Numbered from the stretch's first letter, positions 7,726 to 17,800 are shown. The stretch: 40,125 nt of DNA from Leptolyngbyaceae cyanobacterium M65_K2018_010 (GCA_015295885.1 DVEE01000345.1:1-40125), one strand, 5' to 3'. Notes: a model not told the origin generated them from the letters alone. Translations and numbers: made by a program.

Positions 7726-8910
7726 TCAACAGCTTTCCCCCTTTAGGATCAGGTTAGCCGCCCGACGGCAGGCCCCCGGCTCCCCGAGGGCCTGGCGCAA
7801 GGCCGCATACCCCTGCAGCATGGCCTGGCGATCGGGCTGATGGGTTAGCAGGTTGAGGGTGGCTTCGGCTAGGGCTATGGGTGTCGCCTGCCATTGTAAA
7901 AACTCTGGCACTACCGGTTGATTCACCGCCAGGTTAACCGGTGAAACGAAGGGCACCTTAAACTTCAGGACGTAGCGGGCCAAGCGAGCACTGATCGGGT
8001 TAATCCGGTAAGCCACTACCTGGGGCACGTTCATCAGAGCAATTTCCAGGTTGGCCGTGCCCGATTTGGTGAGCGCCACATCGGCGGCGGCGATGGCATC
8101 GGTGGGATGATCTCGCACAATACGCCCCTGCACCGGGTATTTGGCCAACCCCTGCTCAAAACTAGCCTGCAAAGCCGGCGCAGAAACCGGCAACAAAAAC
8201 AGCACGTCGGGCCTTTGGCGCTGGATCAACTGTGCCGCCTGAAGAAAAATAGGCAAAAGGTACTTCACTTCTTGCTGGCGGGAGGCCGCTAGCAGGGTAA
8301 TCATGGTTTGGTCTGGGGGCAGACCCAGGCGTTGACGGGCCGCTTCCCGATCGGGAGCGGTGGGATAGCGATCTACCAGTGGATGCCCGACCCAGCTAAC
8401 CGCCGCCCCAAAGCGTCGAAAATAGTCGGCCTCAGCCTGAAAAATGGCAATCATGCGATCGCTATACTCCACAATTCGCCGGGTATCCGCTGTGGAAAAG
8501 GCCCAAACCCACTGCTGGGGAGCGATATAGTAAACCACTGGCAGTTGGGGAAAGTGGGTCTTTAGGTATCGCCCCATGGCCAGGTTAGGGTTCATGTAGT
8601 CAATTAAAATGGCCAGGTCTGGAGGCTGGGCCTGCAGCACCCGCTGGGTCTGACGCTGCAATTGCCAACTGGGCCATAGGTAGGGCAGGGCCTCAAAGAT
8701 TCCCACAGAGCCAATATCGCTAGTATCACCCAGCAAGGTTGCTCCCGCCTGGGCCATCCGCGGCCCCCCTAGGGCCACAATTTCCAACTTCAGCTGTTCT
8801 TCCGCCGCCACCTGGTACAAGGCCTCAATCAGCAGAGAACCTTGCAGGTCTCCCGAGACCTCGCCGGTGCTGATAAAAATCCGCCTTGATCGGCCCTCAG
8901 ACTGCCCCAT
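7726..8910 (-). CDS. lpxB: Lipid-A-disaccharide synthase
   Basis: LpxB joins UDP-2,3-diacylglucosamine and lipid X into the lipid A disaccharide at the inner face of the inner membrane. The 394-residue protein has the GT19 family patterns IFISTGEVSGDLQGS at the N terminus, GGPRMAQAGA, PDLAILIDYMNPNLAMG, VYYIAPQQWVWAF, WVGHPLVD, TKSGTANLEIAL and VPQVVAYR. Its length is normal. It follows lpxA by 24 bp and precedes exbB in the same direction, so it probably belongs to the long purC-led unit. Confidence 0.95.
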   Translation of the reverse strand: MGQSEGRSRRIFISTGEVSGDLQGSLLIEALYQVAAEEQLKLEIVALGGPRMAQAGATLLGDTSDIGSVGIFEALPYLWPSWQLQRQTQRVLQAQPPDLAILIDYMNPNLAMGRYLKTHFPQLPVVYYIAPQQWVWAFSTADTRRIVEYSDRMIAIFQAEADYFRRFGAAVSWVGHPLVDRYPTAPDREAARQRLGLPPDQTMITLLAASRQQEVKYLLPIFLQAAQLIQRQRPDVLFLLPVSAPALQASFEQGLAKYPVQGRIVRDHPTDAIAAADVALTKSGTANLEIALMNVPQVVAYRINPISARLARYVLKFKVPFVSPVNLAVNQPVVPEFLQWQATPIALAEATLNLLTHQPDRQAMLQGYAALRQALGEPGACRRAANLILKGESC

Positions 8911-8934
8911 GGGCTTCTCTACCTCAGCACAGCC

Positions 8935-9819
8935 TTACTGGTCACGGCCCGCGGCCCCGCCTCGCCGCCGTCCTGGGGTGGGTCCCCGGCGATTGGGCTG
9001 TTGGGATGAAGCGCGCAGAAATTGACCGAAGTGCGTGACCAAATCGTTGGGTTCCCATTGCAGCAGCTTTTCTAGGGCCGCTGAAAAAGACTCTTCCGAT
9101 CGATAGACTAAGCGGTAGGCTTGCTTGAGCTGGCGATAGTCTTCACCCTCTCGCTGATCCGCCAGTCCAGCCCGCTGCAACCCCACCTGGTTCAGCCCCC
9201 GCACCAAGGCAGGATTGCCGTTGACCATGGTAAAGGGAGGAACATCGCGATCAATCCGGCTCAGTCCGCCGATATAGGCGTAACGACCGATTTGCACAAA
9301 CTGATGCACCCCCACTAGGCCACTAATGCGGGCCCAGGACTCGACGTAAACGTGGCCTGCCAGGGCTACGGAGTTAGCAATGACCACCTGATCTTCAATC
9401 ACACAGTTATGGGCCACATGGCAGTAGGCCATTAGTAGGTTGTGGTGGCCTAAACGGGTGACAGAGCCTGCATCGGTGGCCCGGTTGATGGTGACACATT
9501 CCCGAATCAGGTTATGGTCACCAATTTCCACTCGGCTGATGGCCCCATCGTACTTCAGGTCCTGGGGTTCTAACCCGATCGCCGCCCCAGGGAAAATACG
9601 GTTGTGGGCACCAATGGTGGTTTGCCCATCAATCACCACATGGGCGCCAATGTCTGTGCCTGGGCCAATGGTGACCTGCTCACCAATGACCGCGTAGGGC
9701 CCGACCTTGACTGTAGGGTGGAGTTTGGCTCCCTCATGGATAACTGCCGTGGGGTGAATCAGGGTAGTAGTCAAGGACTTGCCTCCGGAAGCCAGAGATT
9801 TAGATAAATGCACAACCAT
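8935..9819 (-). CDS. lpxA: Acyl-ACP--UDP-N-acetylglucosamine O-acyltransferase
   Basis: LpxA puts the first acyl chain on UDP-GlcNAc at the start of lipid A synthesis. The left-handed beta-helix shows as hexapeptide repeats from about residue 20 to 200 (IHPTAVIHEG, VKVGPYAVIG, IGPGTDIGAHVVI). The catalytic His is His134 in MAYCHVAHNC. FPGAAIGLEPQDLKY and RIDRDVPPFTMVNGNPA are typical of the family. The last 25 residues are rich in Arg and Gly and look like a disordered tail. The start at 9819 lies 8 bp after fabZ; a later start near residue 17 would also fit the family length. Confidence 0.94.
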   Translation of the reverse strand: MVVHLSKSLASGGKSLTTTLIHPTAVIHEGAKLHPTVKVGPYAVIGEQVTIGPGTDIGAHVVIDGQTTIGAHNRIFPGAAIGLEPQDLKYDGAISRVEIGDHNLIRECVTINRATDAGSVTRLGHHNLLMAYCHVAHNCVIEDQVVIANSVALAGHVYVESWARISGLVGVHQFVQIGRYAYIGGLSRIDRDVPPFTMVNGNPALVRGLNQVGLQRAGLADQREGEDYRQLKQAYRLVYRSEESFSAALEKLLQWEPNDLVTHFGQFLRASSQQPNRRGPTPGRRRGGAAGRDQ

Positions 9820-9827
9820 TCGCTTGT

Positions 9828-10301
9828 CTAGGTAGAGGTTGAACCCGGGTCAACCACAGAGAACATGAGGTCTCCTTCACAGACCAATTGGCCGTCAACT
9901 TCGGCCCGTCCGTGCATTTTGCCAAACCGCAGTTGCTTGATAGTGAGCAGCTCAACGGTCATCACCAGTTGATCGCCGGGTACTACAGGTCGGCGAAACC
10001 TAACCTTGTCAATCCCGGCAAATACGCACAACCCATGCACTCCAGGAATTTGAGTGAGCACTACCCCACCGACCTGGGCCATGGCCTCCACAATCAACAC
10101 CCCGGGCATGATCGGTCGACCGGGAAAGTGGCCTTGAAAGTGGGGTTCGTTGAAGGATACATTTTTAACCCCCGTGGCTCGCTCCCTGGGAACATAGTCG
10201 ATGATTCGATCCACCAGGGCAAAGGGATAGCGATGGGGCAACAGGGCATACACCTCTTCCGCCGAAAAAGTGGTTTTGGCCTCGCTTGGGGGCAGGGTCA
10301 T
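9828..10301 (-). CDS. fabZ: (3R)-hydroxyacyl-ACP dehydratase FabZ
   Basis: FabZ dehydrates 3-hydroxyacyl-ACP in fatty acid elongation and competes with LpxA for hydroxyacyl-ACP. The hot-dog fold signature is clear: LLPHRYPFALVDRI, NVSFNEPHFQGHFPG and GVLIVEAMAQVGG. The catalytic pair is His58 and Glu72. I start at the ATG at 10301 because GGAGG lies five bases before it and the resulting 157 residues match the family. A GTG at 10373 would add 24 Ser-rich residues. It sits between lpxC and lpxA, the common arrangement. Confidence 0.94.
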   Translation of the reverse strand: MTLPPSEAKTTFSAEEVYALLPHRYPFALVDRIIDYVPRERATGVKNVSFNEPHFQGHFPGRPIMPGVLIVEAMAQVGGVVLTQIPGVHGLCVFAGIDKVRFRRPVVPGDQLVMTVELLTIKQLRFGKMHGRAEVDGQLVCEGDLMFSVVDPGSTST

Positions 10302-10306
10302 AGCCC

Positions 10307-10311
10307 CCTCC
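10307..10311 (-). promoter_or_regulatory. Shine-Dalgarno GGAGG that sets the fabZ start
   Basis: GGAGG on the minus strand lies five bases before the ATG at 10301. No comparable site precedes the GTG at 10373. Confidence 0.6.
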
Positions 10312-10470
10312 AGGGAGGAATCCAAACTACTCACAACGCTGGTCACAGGACTTGAGGAACTGACGTCAATCACAATGGTTACAGGACTTGATATGGCTCA
10401 GGAAGATTCAGCCCGAACCAGGACTAAAGGGCTTAACCCTAGCCCCGGTTTGATCGGCTTGATTGTGTCA

Positions 10471-11379
10471 CTATACCGCCCCTGGGGGACGTTGGAGGTA
10501 GGGCTGCAAGGCTTTGGCCAGTTCCACATGCAGATGATGACTGGCTTTGTAGGCCACCAGGTGAGCCCGAGGCAGCCCCCCTAACAAACTGAGATCCCCG
10601 ATTAAGTCCAGCAATTTGTGGCGCACGGGCTCGTTGTCAAACCGTAGGGGCGGATTGAGCCAGCCTTCATGACTACACACCAGGGCATTGTCGAGGCTGC
10701 CTCCTTTGATTAACCCCTGCCTTTGCAGATACTCAACCTGATGGGCCAAACCAAAGGTGCGGGCAGGAGCCACTTGGTTGACAAACCCTTCAGGATCGTA
10801 GGGATCAGGGGTCGGGACCCAGCTAAACCACTGGTTGCCAATGGCGGCTACTTCAAAATCAATCCCGTAGGTCAGTCGGGTAGCCGCGGCAGGAAAGGCC
10901 GCCACCCAGGCGTCACCCTCCTGGACGGTGATGGCCTGGCCAAGGGTTAAGGGCGATCTCGGTTGATGCTGGCCAATCCTTCCAGCCGCCTGAATAGCCT
11001 CCACCCAGCCCAGGGCCGAACCATCCAACAGCGGCACCTCTGGGCCATTAATCTCAATCCGCACGTTATCAACCCCCAAACCGACCAGGGCAGCTAGGAG
11101 GTGTTCTACGGTCCGCACCGTGGCGTTGCCCCGACGCAGTTCCGTAGACAGCACCGTTTGATCGACCAACTCTAAATCAGCTGCGATAGTCGGCTGGTCA
11201 GGCAAATCGGTACGGACAAAGTACCGTCCTGCCCCCGCCTCAGCGGCGCAGAGCTTCACGGTAACCCACTCTCCCCCATGGAGCCCTACTCCCTGGCGCA
11301 GAACAGCCTTGGCTAGAGTTTTTTGCCCTTGGGGGGGCTCATCGAGCTCAGTGGGTAAAAATACATGCGCTTGGGTCAT
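10471..11379 (-). CDS. lpxC: UDP-3-O-acyl-N-acetylglucosamine deacetylase
   Basis: LpxC is the zinc deacetylase that commits UDP-acyl-GlcNAc to lipid A. The metal site is visible: His93 in RTVEHLLAAL, and His254 and Asp258 in VRHKLLDLIGDLSLLG. His281 in AYKASHHLH matches the catalytic histidine. GVGLHGGEWVTV near the N terminus and GPEVPLLDGSA are also family patterns. The length of 302 residues is normal. The start ATG overlaps the stop of the omp85 gene by one base (TAATG), so translation is probably coupled. Confidence 0.95.
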   Translation of the reverse strand: MTQAHVFLPTELDEPPQGQKTLAKAVLRQGVGLHGGEWVTVKLCAAEAGAGRYFVRTDLPDQPTIAADLELVDQTVLSTELRRGNATVRTVEHLLAALVGLGVDNVRIEINGPEVPLLDGSALGWVEAIQAAGRIGQHQPRSPLTLGQAITVQEGDAWVAAFPAAATRLTYGIDFEVAAIGNQWFSWVPTPDPYDPEGFVNQVAPARTFGLAHQVEYLQRQGLIKGGSLDNALVCSHEGWLNPPLRFDNEPVRHKLLDLIGDLSLLGGLPRAHLVAYKASHHLHVELAKALQPYLQRPPGAV

Positions 11380-13811
11380 TAGAACCGCTCCCCAATGCCA
11401 AAGTAGAGGAATCCAGTCCCTTGATTGCCGATACCGTAGTCGATCCGTAGCGGCCCCAGGGGCGTTTGCACCCGGGCCCCAATTCCGTAACCAAAGCCAC
11501 TATCTGGTTTTCCTCGGGTTGGCCCGGGTGCCCCAGGCACGGCAAACTGGCTGCCCAGGGCCGAACCGGCATCGAAGAATAGCACCGCCCCCAGGAAGGA
11601 GAACAGGGGAAAGCGATACTCTGCACTGAATTGGCCGTAGCTGCGTCCACTGCCAACCCCGCCTTCATCCCAGCCGCGAATCGAGTTACTGCCGCCGAGG
11701 GCAAAGGCGTCGTAGGGGGGAATTTCTCCTAGGGTGGTGCCTAACTGGAAGTTAAACGCCAAGGTCTGGGGGCCATCATTGAAGGTGATTAGGCTGACCG
11801 GAATGAAATAACTGTAGGTACCCCGCAGGCGAGTAAAGAGAATGCTGCCGCGGCCAACGGGCAGCGATTGGTCGATATTGAACCGCATCAGACTGCCCCT
11901 AGTGGGGGTAAGCGGACTGTCACGCCGATCTAGAGTAGCGCTGAAGGGAAAGGTCCACAGGTCGTCGATACCCGTGGGGCTAACGGTAATCGGGTTCCCT
12001 TCGGCATCAAAGGGAGAAACCACTCCATCCGCATTCCGAGAGGAGGCATTCTGCAGCAGGGTGCCGATGGACAGCACCCAGCCACTGGGATAGGGGCGGG
12101 TGAAGGAAATACCAGCCCCAAACCGCCGAATCCGAACCCGGTCGCCATCGGGCAGGTTCACCGTGATCGGCCCGCCCTCAAAGTTCAAGTTAAAGGCCGC
12201 ACTAGCAAAGGTATTGGCCGTATAGGAGGTGCGGTAGGGGTCGCCGGCAATCCAGGGATCGGTAAAGCTGACATCAAATAAGATGTCTCGAGTACTGAGT
12301 TGAGCTTCAGCGGTAAATTTTTGGTTATTACCACCAAAGTTATCCTGCCGGTAACTGACGGTGCCAAAGAAATCACCGGTAAAGTTAAAGCCCACCCCGG
12401 CTGCTAGGGAACCCGTGCTTCGCTCGGTCACATTCACAACCAGTACCACTTCCCGAGGGTCTTCGACACCGGGTTCTAGGCCGGGCGTCAGATCCTCAAA
12501 AATCCCCAGCCCAAAGGCCCGCTGAAAATCCTGTTCAATTTGGGCCTGATTAAACACATCCCCCGGTTGGGTGGTAAATTCCCGGGTAATAATATAGTCG
12601 TGGGTTCGTCCGCGCAGGGGATTACCCTCCGCATCCACCGACTCGCCCTGGTCGTTAAAGAATCTTATTTTAATACTCTCGATCACCCCCTCCGCCACTT
12701 CCAGGGTGACCACCCCCTGCTCGGACACCCGCGGTGCGGCAATCACCTGGGCCAGAACGTAGCCGTTATCCTGATACCACTGGTTCAGTTCCAGAATGCT
12801 GTCCTGGAAATCGAGCAAGTTAATGATTTGACCGACTTGATCGGCAAAAATTTCCTCGGCTACGGCATCCGGCAGCACCTCATTGCCCACAATATCTACC
12901 CCGGTTAGCACCGGGTTAGGTTGCACCACAAAGGTGACCTGCACCCCCAAATCCGTATCCTGCGGGACGGCATCCACATCGGCAAAGTAGCCCGTGGCAA
13001 AGATATTGTTAATGTCCTGCTGCAACTGGGTGCGCGTGGTGGTGCGTCCGGCTCGGGTTTGGATTGTGCCATAGACCAAATCCACCAGAAAAGCATCTAA
13101 CTCGCCTTCGGGGGCAACCACCTGAACCTCGGCTACCAGCACCCTAGGTTCAGGCTCAGGTTCGGCGGTGGTGGCAGGGGGCTCGGCCGCAGGCTCGGTT
13201 TCCGTGGGTGCGGGGGGCGGCGTGGGCTCGGTTGGAGCCCCCTGGGGCTGGCTACGACGTTCTACGGCCCGATCGATGATTTCCTGGGCTTCCTCAGGGG
13301 TAATTTCCCGTACATTGCTGCCACCCCCGGTCGTCGGTGGCCTGGAATCACTCGGTTGGGTGGGGCTGGGATCACTGGGCGTCTGGCTGAGATGAGCCTC
13401 AGACAATCCTGGGGTCGGTAAAGGCAGAGGGGTACCTGGGAGATCATCGGCCGTTGGGTTGGCGGCAGCCGCCTCCAGTCCCGGTTCCGGGCGAAACTGG
13501 TTAATCACCGTCTGCAGGTCTGCTTTGACGGCTTGGGAGTAGGCATTTAGGCGAGCGCGGGGCAGGTCAAGCTCTAGGCTAGACGCCCCCTCGGAGGCCG
13601 TAGTCGCACCGGCCGGGGCTAAACCGGAGGCCGCGGGTGTAGTCAGGAGGTTGGCCTCAGCCCCCAGGCCAGTCCCTAGCTCTTGGAGCAGATTGGGCAC
13701 CGACGAGCCAGGTGACTGCTCTGCGGCGGGGTTGGCTTGAGCCTGGGGAGCCAGTAACCCGACTAGCCCGGAGGCTGTCAGAATTGCTAAAACCTGAGGA
13801 GATACCCGCAT
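11379..13811 (-). CDS. bamA: Omp85/BamA outer-membrane protein assembly factor
   Basis: This is the outer-membrane barrel that inserts other barrels, related to chloroplast Toc75. The protein (810 residues) starts with a signal peptide, MRVSPQVLAILTASGLVG to AQAN, which is why I choose the ATG at 13811 over the one at 13958. A Pro/Thr/Glu-rich linker runs to about residue 215. POTRA domains follow (about 220-455; for example VLVAEVQVVAPEGELDAFLV and VTLEVAEGVIESIKIRF). The barrel ends in FGIGERF with the expected terminal aromatic residue. The L6 motif reads SIRGWDEGG. Cyanobacterial members usually have three POTRA domains, which fits. It lies between purC and lpxC. Confidence 0.93.
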   Translation of the reverse strand: MRVSPQVLAILTASGLVGLLAPQAQANPAAEQSPGSSVPNLLQELGTGLGAEANLLTTPAASGLAPAGATTASEGASSLELDLPRARLNAYSQAVKADLQTVINQFRPEPGLEAAAANPTADDLPGTPLPLPTPGLSEAHLSQTPSDPSPTQPSDSRPPTTGGGSNVREITPEEAQEIIDRAVERRSQPQGAPTEPTPPPAPTETEPAAEPPATTAEPEPEPRVLVAEVQVVAPEGELDAFLVDLVYGTIQTRAGRTTTRTQLQQDINNIFATGYFADVDAVPQDTDLGVQVTFVVQPNPVLTGVDIVGNEVLPDAVAEEIFADQVGQIINLLDFQDSILELNQWYQDNGYVLAQVIAAPRVSEQGVVTLEVAEGVIESIKIRFFNDQGESVDAEGNPLRGRTHDYIITREFTTQPGDVFNQAQIEQDFQRAFGLGIFEDLTPGLEPGVEDPREVVLVVNVTERSTGSLAAGVGFNFTGDFFGTVSYRQDNFGGNNQKFTAEAQLSTRDILFDVSFTDPWIAGDPYRTSYTANTFASAAFNLNFEGGPITVNLPDGDRVRIRRFGAGISFTRPYPSGWVLSIGTLLQNASSRNADGVVSPFDAEGNPITVSPTGIDDLWTFPFSATLDRRDSPLTPTRGSLMRFNIDQSLPVGRGSILFTRLRGTYSYFIPVSLITFNDGPQTLAFNFQLGTTLGEIPPYDAFALGGSNSIRGWDEGGVGSGRSYGQFSAEYRFPLFSFLGAVLFFDAGSALGSQFAVPGAPGPTRGKPDSGFGYGIGARVQTPLGPLRIDYGIGNQGTGFLYFGIGERF

Positions 13812-13878
13812 CCAAACGCACCTGTAAGAAACATCCACACACCAACAAAAACTCACCCCAAGGAGATGAGCCCTATAC

Positions 13879-13896
13879 CGCCTGGGCAACCAGGCG
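13879..13896. other. Hairpin in the purC-bamA gap
   Basis: A perfect 7-bp inverted repeat, CGCCTGG and CCAGGCG with a 4-base loop, lies between the purC stop and the bamA start. It has no T tract on either strand, so it is not an obvious terminator. It would fold in the bamA leader or in a read-through transcript, where it could affect relative expression or RNA processing. Confidence 0.35.
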
Positions 13897-13932
13897 CCTG
13901 ATAATCGGACAAATTCTACCGCATCGATGGCA

Positions 13933-14664
13933 TTAAAACTTGGCCGATTGGGCCGCAACTCGCTCTAGCACTCGTTGATAGGCCTGTTCAATGTGACCCA
14001 AATCCTGGCGGAAGCGGTCCTTATCCATCACCCGTTGGGTTTCGTCGTCGGTGGACTGATCCCAGAGGCGACAGGTGTCCGGGCTAATTTCATCGGCCAG
14101 CAAAATCTGCCCGGCCCGGTCTAGGCCAAACTCTAGCTTGAAATCGACCAGGGTAATGGCACAACTGGCAAAGAATGGCACCAGAATTTGGTTAATGTGG
14201 AGAGCTTGACGACGCAGGGTATCCATCTGTTCCGGGCTGGCCAGGTTCATAACCCGCACTCGATCGGGGGTGAGTAGGGGATCCCCTAGATCGTCGTTTT
14301 TGTAGTAGAACTCCACCAGAGGAGGAGCCAGGATGTGCCCCAGGGGTAAGCCCGTTTGGCGACACAGGCTGCCCGCGGCCCGATTGCGTACCACCACCTC
14401 CAGGGGGAGAATAGTCAACGCTTTAACCCTCATCTCGCGATCGCTGGGGGTCGCGAGCCAGTGAGTGGCCACCCCCTGGGCTTCGAGCAGCTGGAACAAA
14501 TGGGTGGAAATGGCGCAGTTAATTTTGCCCTTATCTAGAATCTGGCCACGCTTTTGAGCATTGAAGGCGGTGGCGTCGTCTTTAAAGTAGGTGAGCAGCA
14601 CATCAGGATCTTCCGTGGCGTAGATAATCTTGGCCTTGCCTTCATAGAGTTTTTCGCCGGGCAT
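13933..14664 (-). CDS. purC: Phosphoribosylaminoimidazole-succinocarboxamide synthase
   Basis: PurC joins aspartate to CAIR in purine synthesis. The 243-residue protein has the family start KLYEGKAKIIYATEDPD, the KDDATAFNAQKRG segment, LEVVVRNRAAGSLC, and the C-terminal signature ITLVDFKLEFGLD with LLADEISPDTCRLWD. Its length is normal. It leads the omp85-lpx block in the same direction, a gene order I know from other cyanobacteria; no metabolic link explains it. Confidence 0.95.
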   Translation of the reverse strand: MPGEKLYEGKAKIIYATEDPDVLLTYFKDDATAFNAQKRGQILDKGKINCAISTHLFQLLEAQGVATHWLATPSDREMRVKALTILPLEVVVRNRAAGSLCRQTGLPLGHILAPPLVEFYYKNDDLGDPLLTPDRVRVMNLASPEQMDTLRRQALHINQILVPFFASCAITLVDFKLEFGLDRAGQILLADEISPDTCRLWDQSTDDETQRVMDKDRFRQDLGHIEQAYQRVLERVAAQSAKF

Positions 14665-14692
14665 AGTTAGGAGGGGGGAGAGGGGCCTACCT

Positions 14693-14698
14693 ATATTA
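14693..14698 (-). promoter_or_regulatory. Possible -10 element (TAATAT) upstream of purC
   Basis: TAATAT on the minus strand lies 28 bases before the purC ATG, giving a leader of about 20 bases. No matching -35 element is seen at the right distance; cyanobacterial promoters often lack one. It is a candidate start for the envelope operon. Confidence 0.3.
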
Positions 14699-14809
14699 GC
14701 TGACCCGGCAGCGTCTAGCCGGCGCTGCTAGGGGCCACCGGCCTGGCCCTAGAAGGCCCGAAGGCCAAGGGTTCTGAGCTTGGGGTCAGGGAAGCCTATG
14801 AACCTGCGG

Positions 14810-17800
14810 TCAGGACCCAAACACCTTTTGCAAAATTCCAGCCGCTTGCCGTTTGCCCAACACCAGTTGATGTAACAGTTGAAATTGCCATTCGGGCATC
14901 ATCGTACCGGCTGCCGCCGCCCTGTGATGGAGCTGATGCACCTGGGCCAGCGCCGCCGCTGCTTCATTAGCTCCCACCATCCAGGTGGCGATCGGGTGGT
15001 CCCACCCCTGCAGAAATTCATCGAGTAGCACCCGGTGGGTGTCGTTCACCCAGGCGTCGGTAACCGCCCAATCCTCTGCTGTGATCGTTTGGTGAAGCCC
15101 CCGACGAGGCTTGGTAGTGGCCTGTAAGGCCTTTTCGGAAATAGCTTTCCAGGATTCTGCCAGCAGAGCTGGCAACGCCCCAAGGCTGGGTTGCTGGCAT
15201 AGGGTCGTCGCCAGAGCCGCCATTTCCCCATCGCCGGTTTGCTGACCGTACTCCCGCAGCCCCACCAGGAGAGGGTCTAGAATTTCCCGTTCTAGGGCCT
15301 TGCCCAAGGCCAGGGCCGCCGCGGAAAAATCCTCTGGATGGGGCTGGGCCTTAATCAGGGTTTGCTGATAGAGGGCATGGCAGAGATCCTGCTGGCTGGG
15401 GCCGGCCAGGCAAAACCAAACCTGGTCTCCCAGGGCGGTGCGCACCTGCTGGCGTATGGCTTGGGAATCAACCAGGCCCTCCCGGCGATCAACCGGAGGG
15501 GCTTCGCGGCTGGGGGGAGGGTTAGGGGAGGCGAGAGGCGACTCCTGGACGGGGGCAGGGGTTGGTTCTGTTGCTAGGGCAGCAGGCCAGGGCTGGGCTG
15601 ACGACTGGGAGGAGGCTGCACCTGGGCTGGCCTGGATCTGGTTGAGCTGGTCGGTCAGGTTTTGAATTTGGCGGGCTTGATCCACCAATTGGGCCTCTTT
15701 CTCCCGTAAAAGCTGATGTAGCCGTTGAATTTCTAGGGCCTGGCCACTGGCCTGGATCAGGTTGGCATAGAAGGTTTCCGAAATGTCAACGGAGCGAGGG
15801 GCTTGGCCAGGGAGTTCTAGGGATCCTTGTCGATCGCCCAAATGGACCCTTAACACCTGGCCTTCGGGATTGCTGATAGTCAACTCCTTGGGGTTTTGGG
15901 TATGGCTGGGGCTGACCCAATAACGCCGTTGGCTATAGCTGAATTCCACCCCTGGGTGGGAATCCGCAGTCAGGCCCGATCTAGCTGCGGTGCTATCCAC
16001 CCCTGGGGTAGGCAACTCCGGCAGAGTTGGCCCTGGCAGGGGGCCGGGGGACTGCCGCTGAGGCCGTGGTTCAGGAGAGCCGGATGGAGGGGAAGCAATC
16101 CGACCAGTTGGCACCAAGGGCCGCGGTGGGTCAGTCCCTTGGGTGACTGAATTCCCGACCGCTGGTGTCCCCTCCCCTGCGCCAGCTCGCACCCCTACCA
16201 GCTCTAGCTCCACTGTGGATAGCCCCTGCCACTCGTTTTGCTTGAGTTTGTAGGCAATATCCACTTGTTCGGGCAGGGGATAGTATTCGCCCCAGCGCCA
16301 GGCGATCGCTTTGATTTTAGACCTGCCCTCCCTGTCGCCCAGCACCAGTTTCAGGTGCTCTTGGTTACGCCCCACCACCTGCTGCTCAATCACTCGCACC
16401 TGGGGCGTCCAAAACACTGGATCGGGGTTTTCGATGCCGCAGGGATGTAGCTGGTCAATCTGGTCGTAGAGAGCTTGGGTGATGTCCCCCAGGGCCGCCT
16501 GAGCATCCACGGCAATCAGAGGTTTGAGCAGTTCTGGGGAAAGCCGCTGATGGGCATAGCGGACCAGGCGCGACTGCACCTGCCGCAGGTGCTTCGTTAA
16601 AAAGGAAAATCCCCCCGCCGCCCGGTGGCCGCCAAGTTTCTCCATCAGGTCGCTACAGCTCTGGAGCGCTTCAAAGACATCAAACTCCGGAATGCCCCGG
16701 GCGGAGCCACGGATGACCTTGCCCTCTTCATCTTCGTAGGTACCAATGAACACGGGCACGCCGTAACGTTCCACTAGGCGAGACGCGACAATGCCAATCA
16801 CCCCGTGGTGCCAGTTGGGCTGGACCAGCAACAGCACCCGATCCTGTTCCCAATCCAGGCTGCCCGCCTGCTGCTGGCGTTCGCACCAGGCCACCGCCTC
16901 CTGTTCAATCTGCTGGCAAAGATCCTGGCGAGCGGCATTAATTTGTTCGCACTGCATGGCCCGTTCCAGGGCCGTCCCGACATCGTCGGTGGTGAGCAGG
17001 TCAATGACGATTTGAGGGTCGCTGATCCGCCCCACGGCATTGATCCGGGGCCCTAGGCGAAAGCCGATATGCTCTGGCTTCAGGGGTTTGCTCTGATCGG
17101 CCAAACCGGCCACCTGAATCAGGGCCTGAATGCCCAGAATGCGAGACCGCGGCAATAATCCCAGCCCCCGCCGCACCCAGCGACGATTGACCCCCGTCAA
17201 GGGAGCTAGATCCGCAATGGTCCCGAGGGTAAACAGCTCGAGCAGGGGAGCGGTTAAATCCTGGGTTTGATCCAGGGCTTGGGCCAAACACACGGCCAGA
17301 ATGTAAGCTACCCCCACCCCAGCCACGCCCCGATAGGGAGACTGCTCTGGTAATAGCTTGGGATTCAAAATAGCGTTGGCCGGGGGTAATTCGGGGGGAA
17401 TATCGTGGTGATCGGTCACGACCACGGCCAGCCCCAGTTCCCGCGCCCGCTGAATTGGAGCACAGGCTGCAATGCCATTGTCGACGGTGAGAATCAGACT
17501 CACTCCATTGGCGTAGCAGTCTTCCACAATGCGCTGGTTTAACCCGTAGCCTTCGGTCATGCGGCTAGGAATGATGTAGTTGACCTGCCCCCCCAAATGG
17601 CGTAGCGCCCTCAGCAGCAGGGCCGTACTGGTCATGCCATCCGCATCGTAGTCGCCACAGATGGCGATCGCCTGTTGGGTGGCAATGGCTTCCACCAGCA
17701 ACTCTAGGCTGACGGCCAAATCGGGAAACTCAATTAAAGGCGAAGGCAGTTGTAACCGTTCGGGGTTGAGGAAATCCGTAGCCTGCTCAGGGGTGACAAG

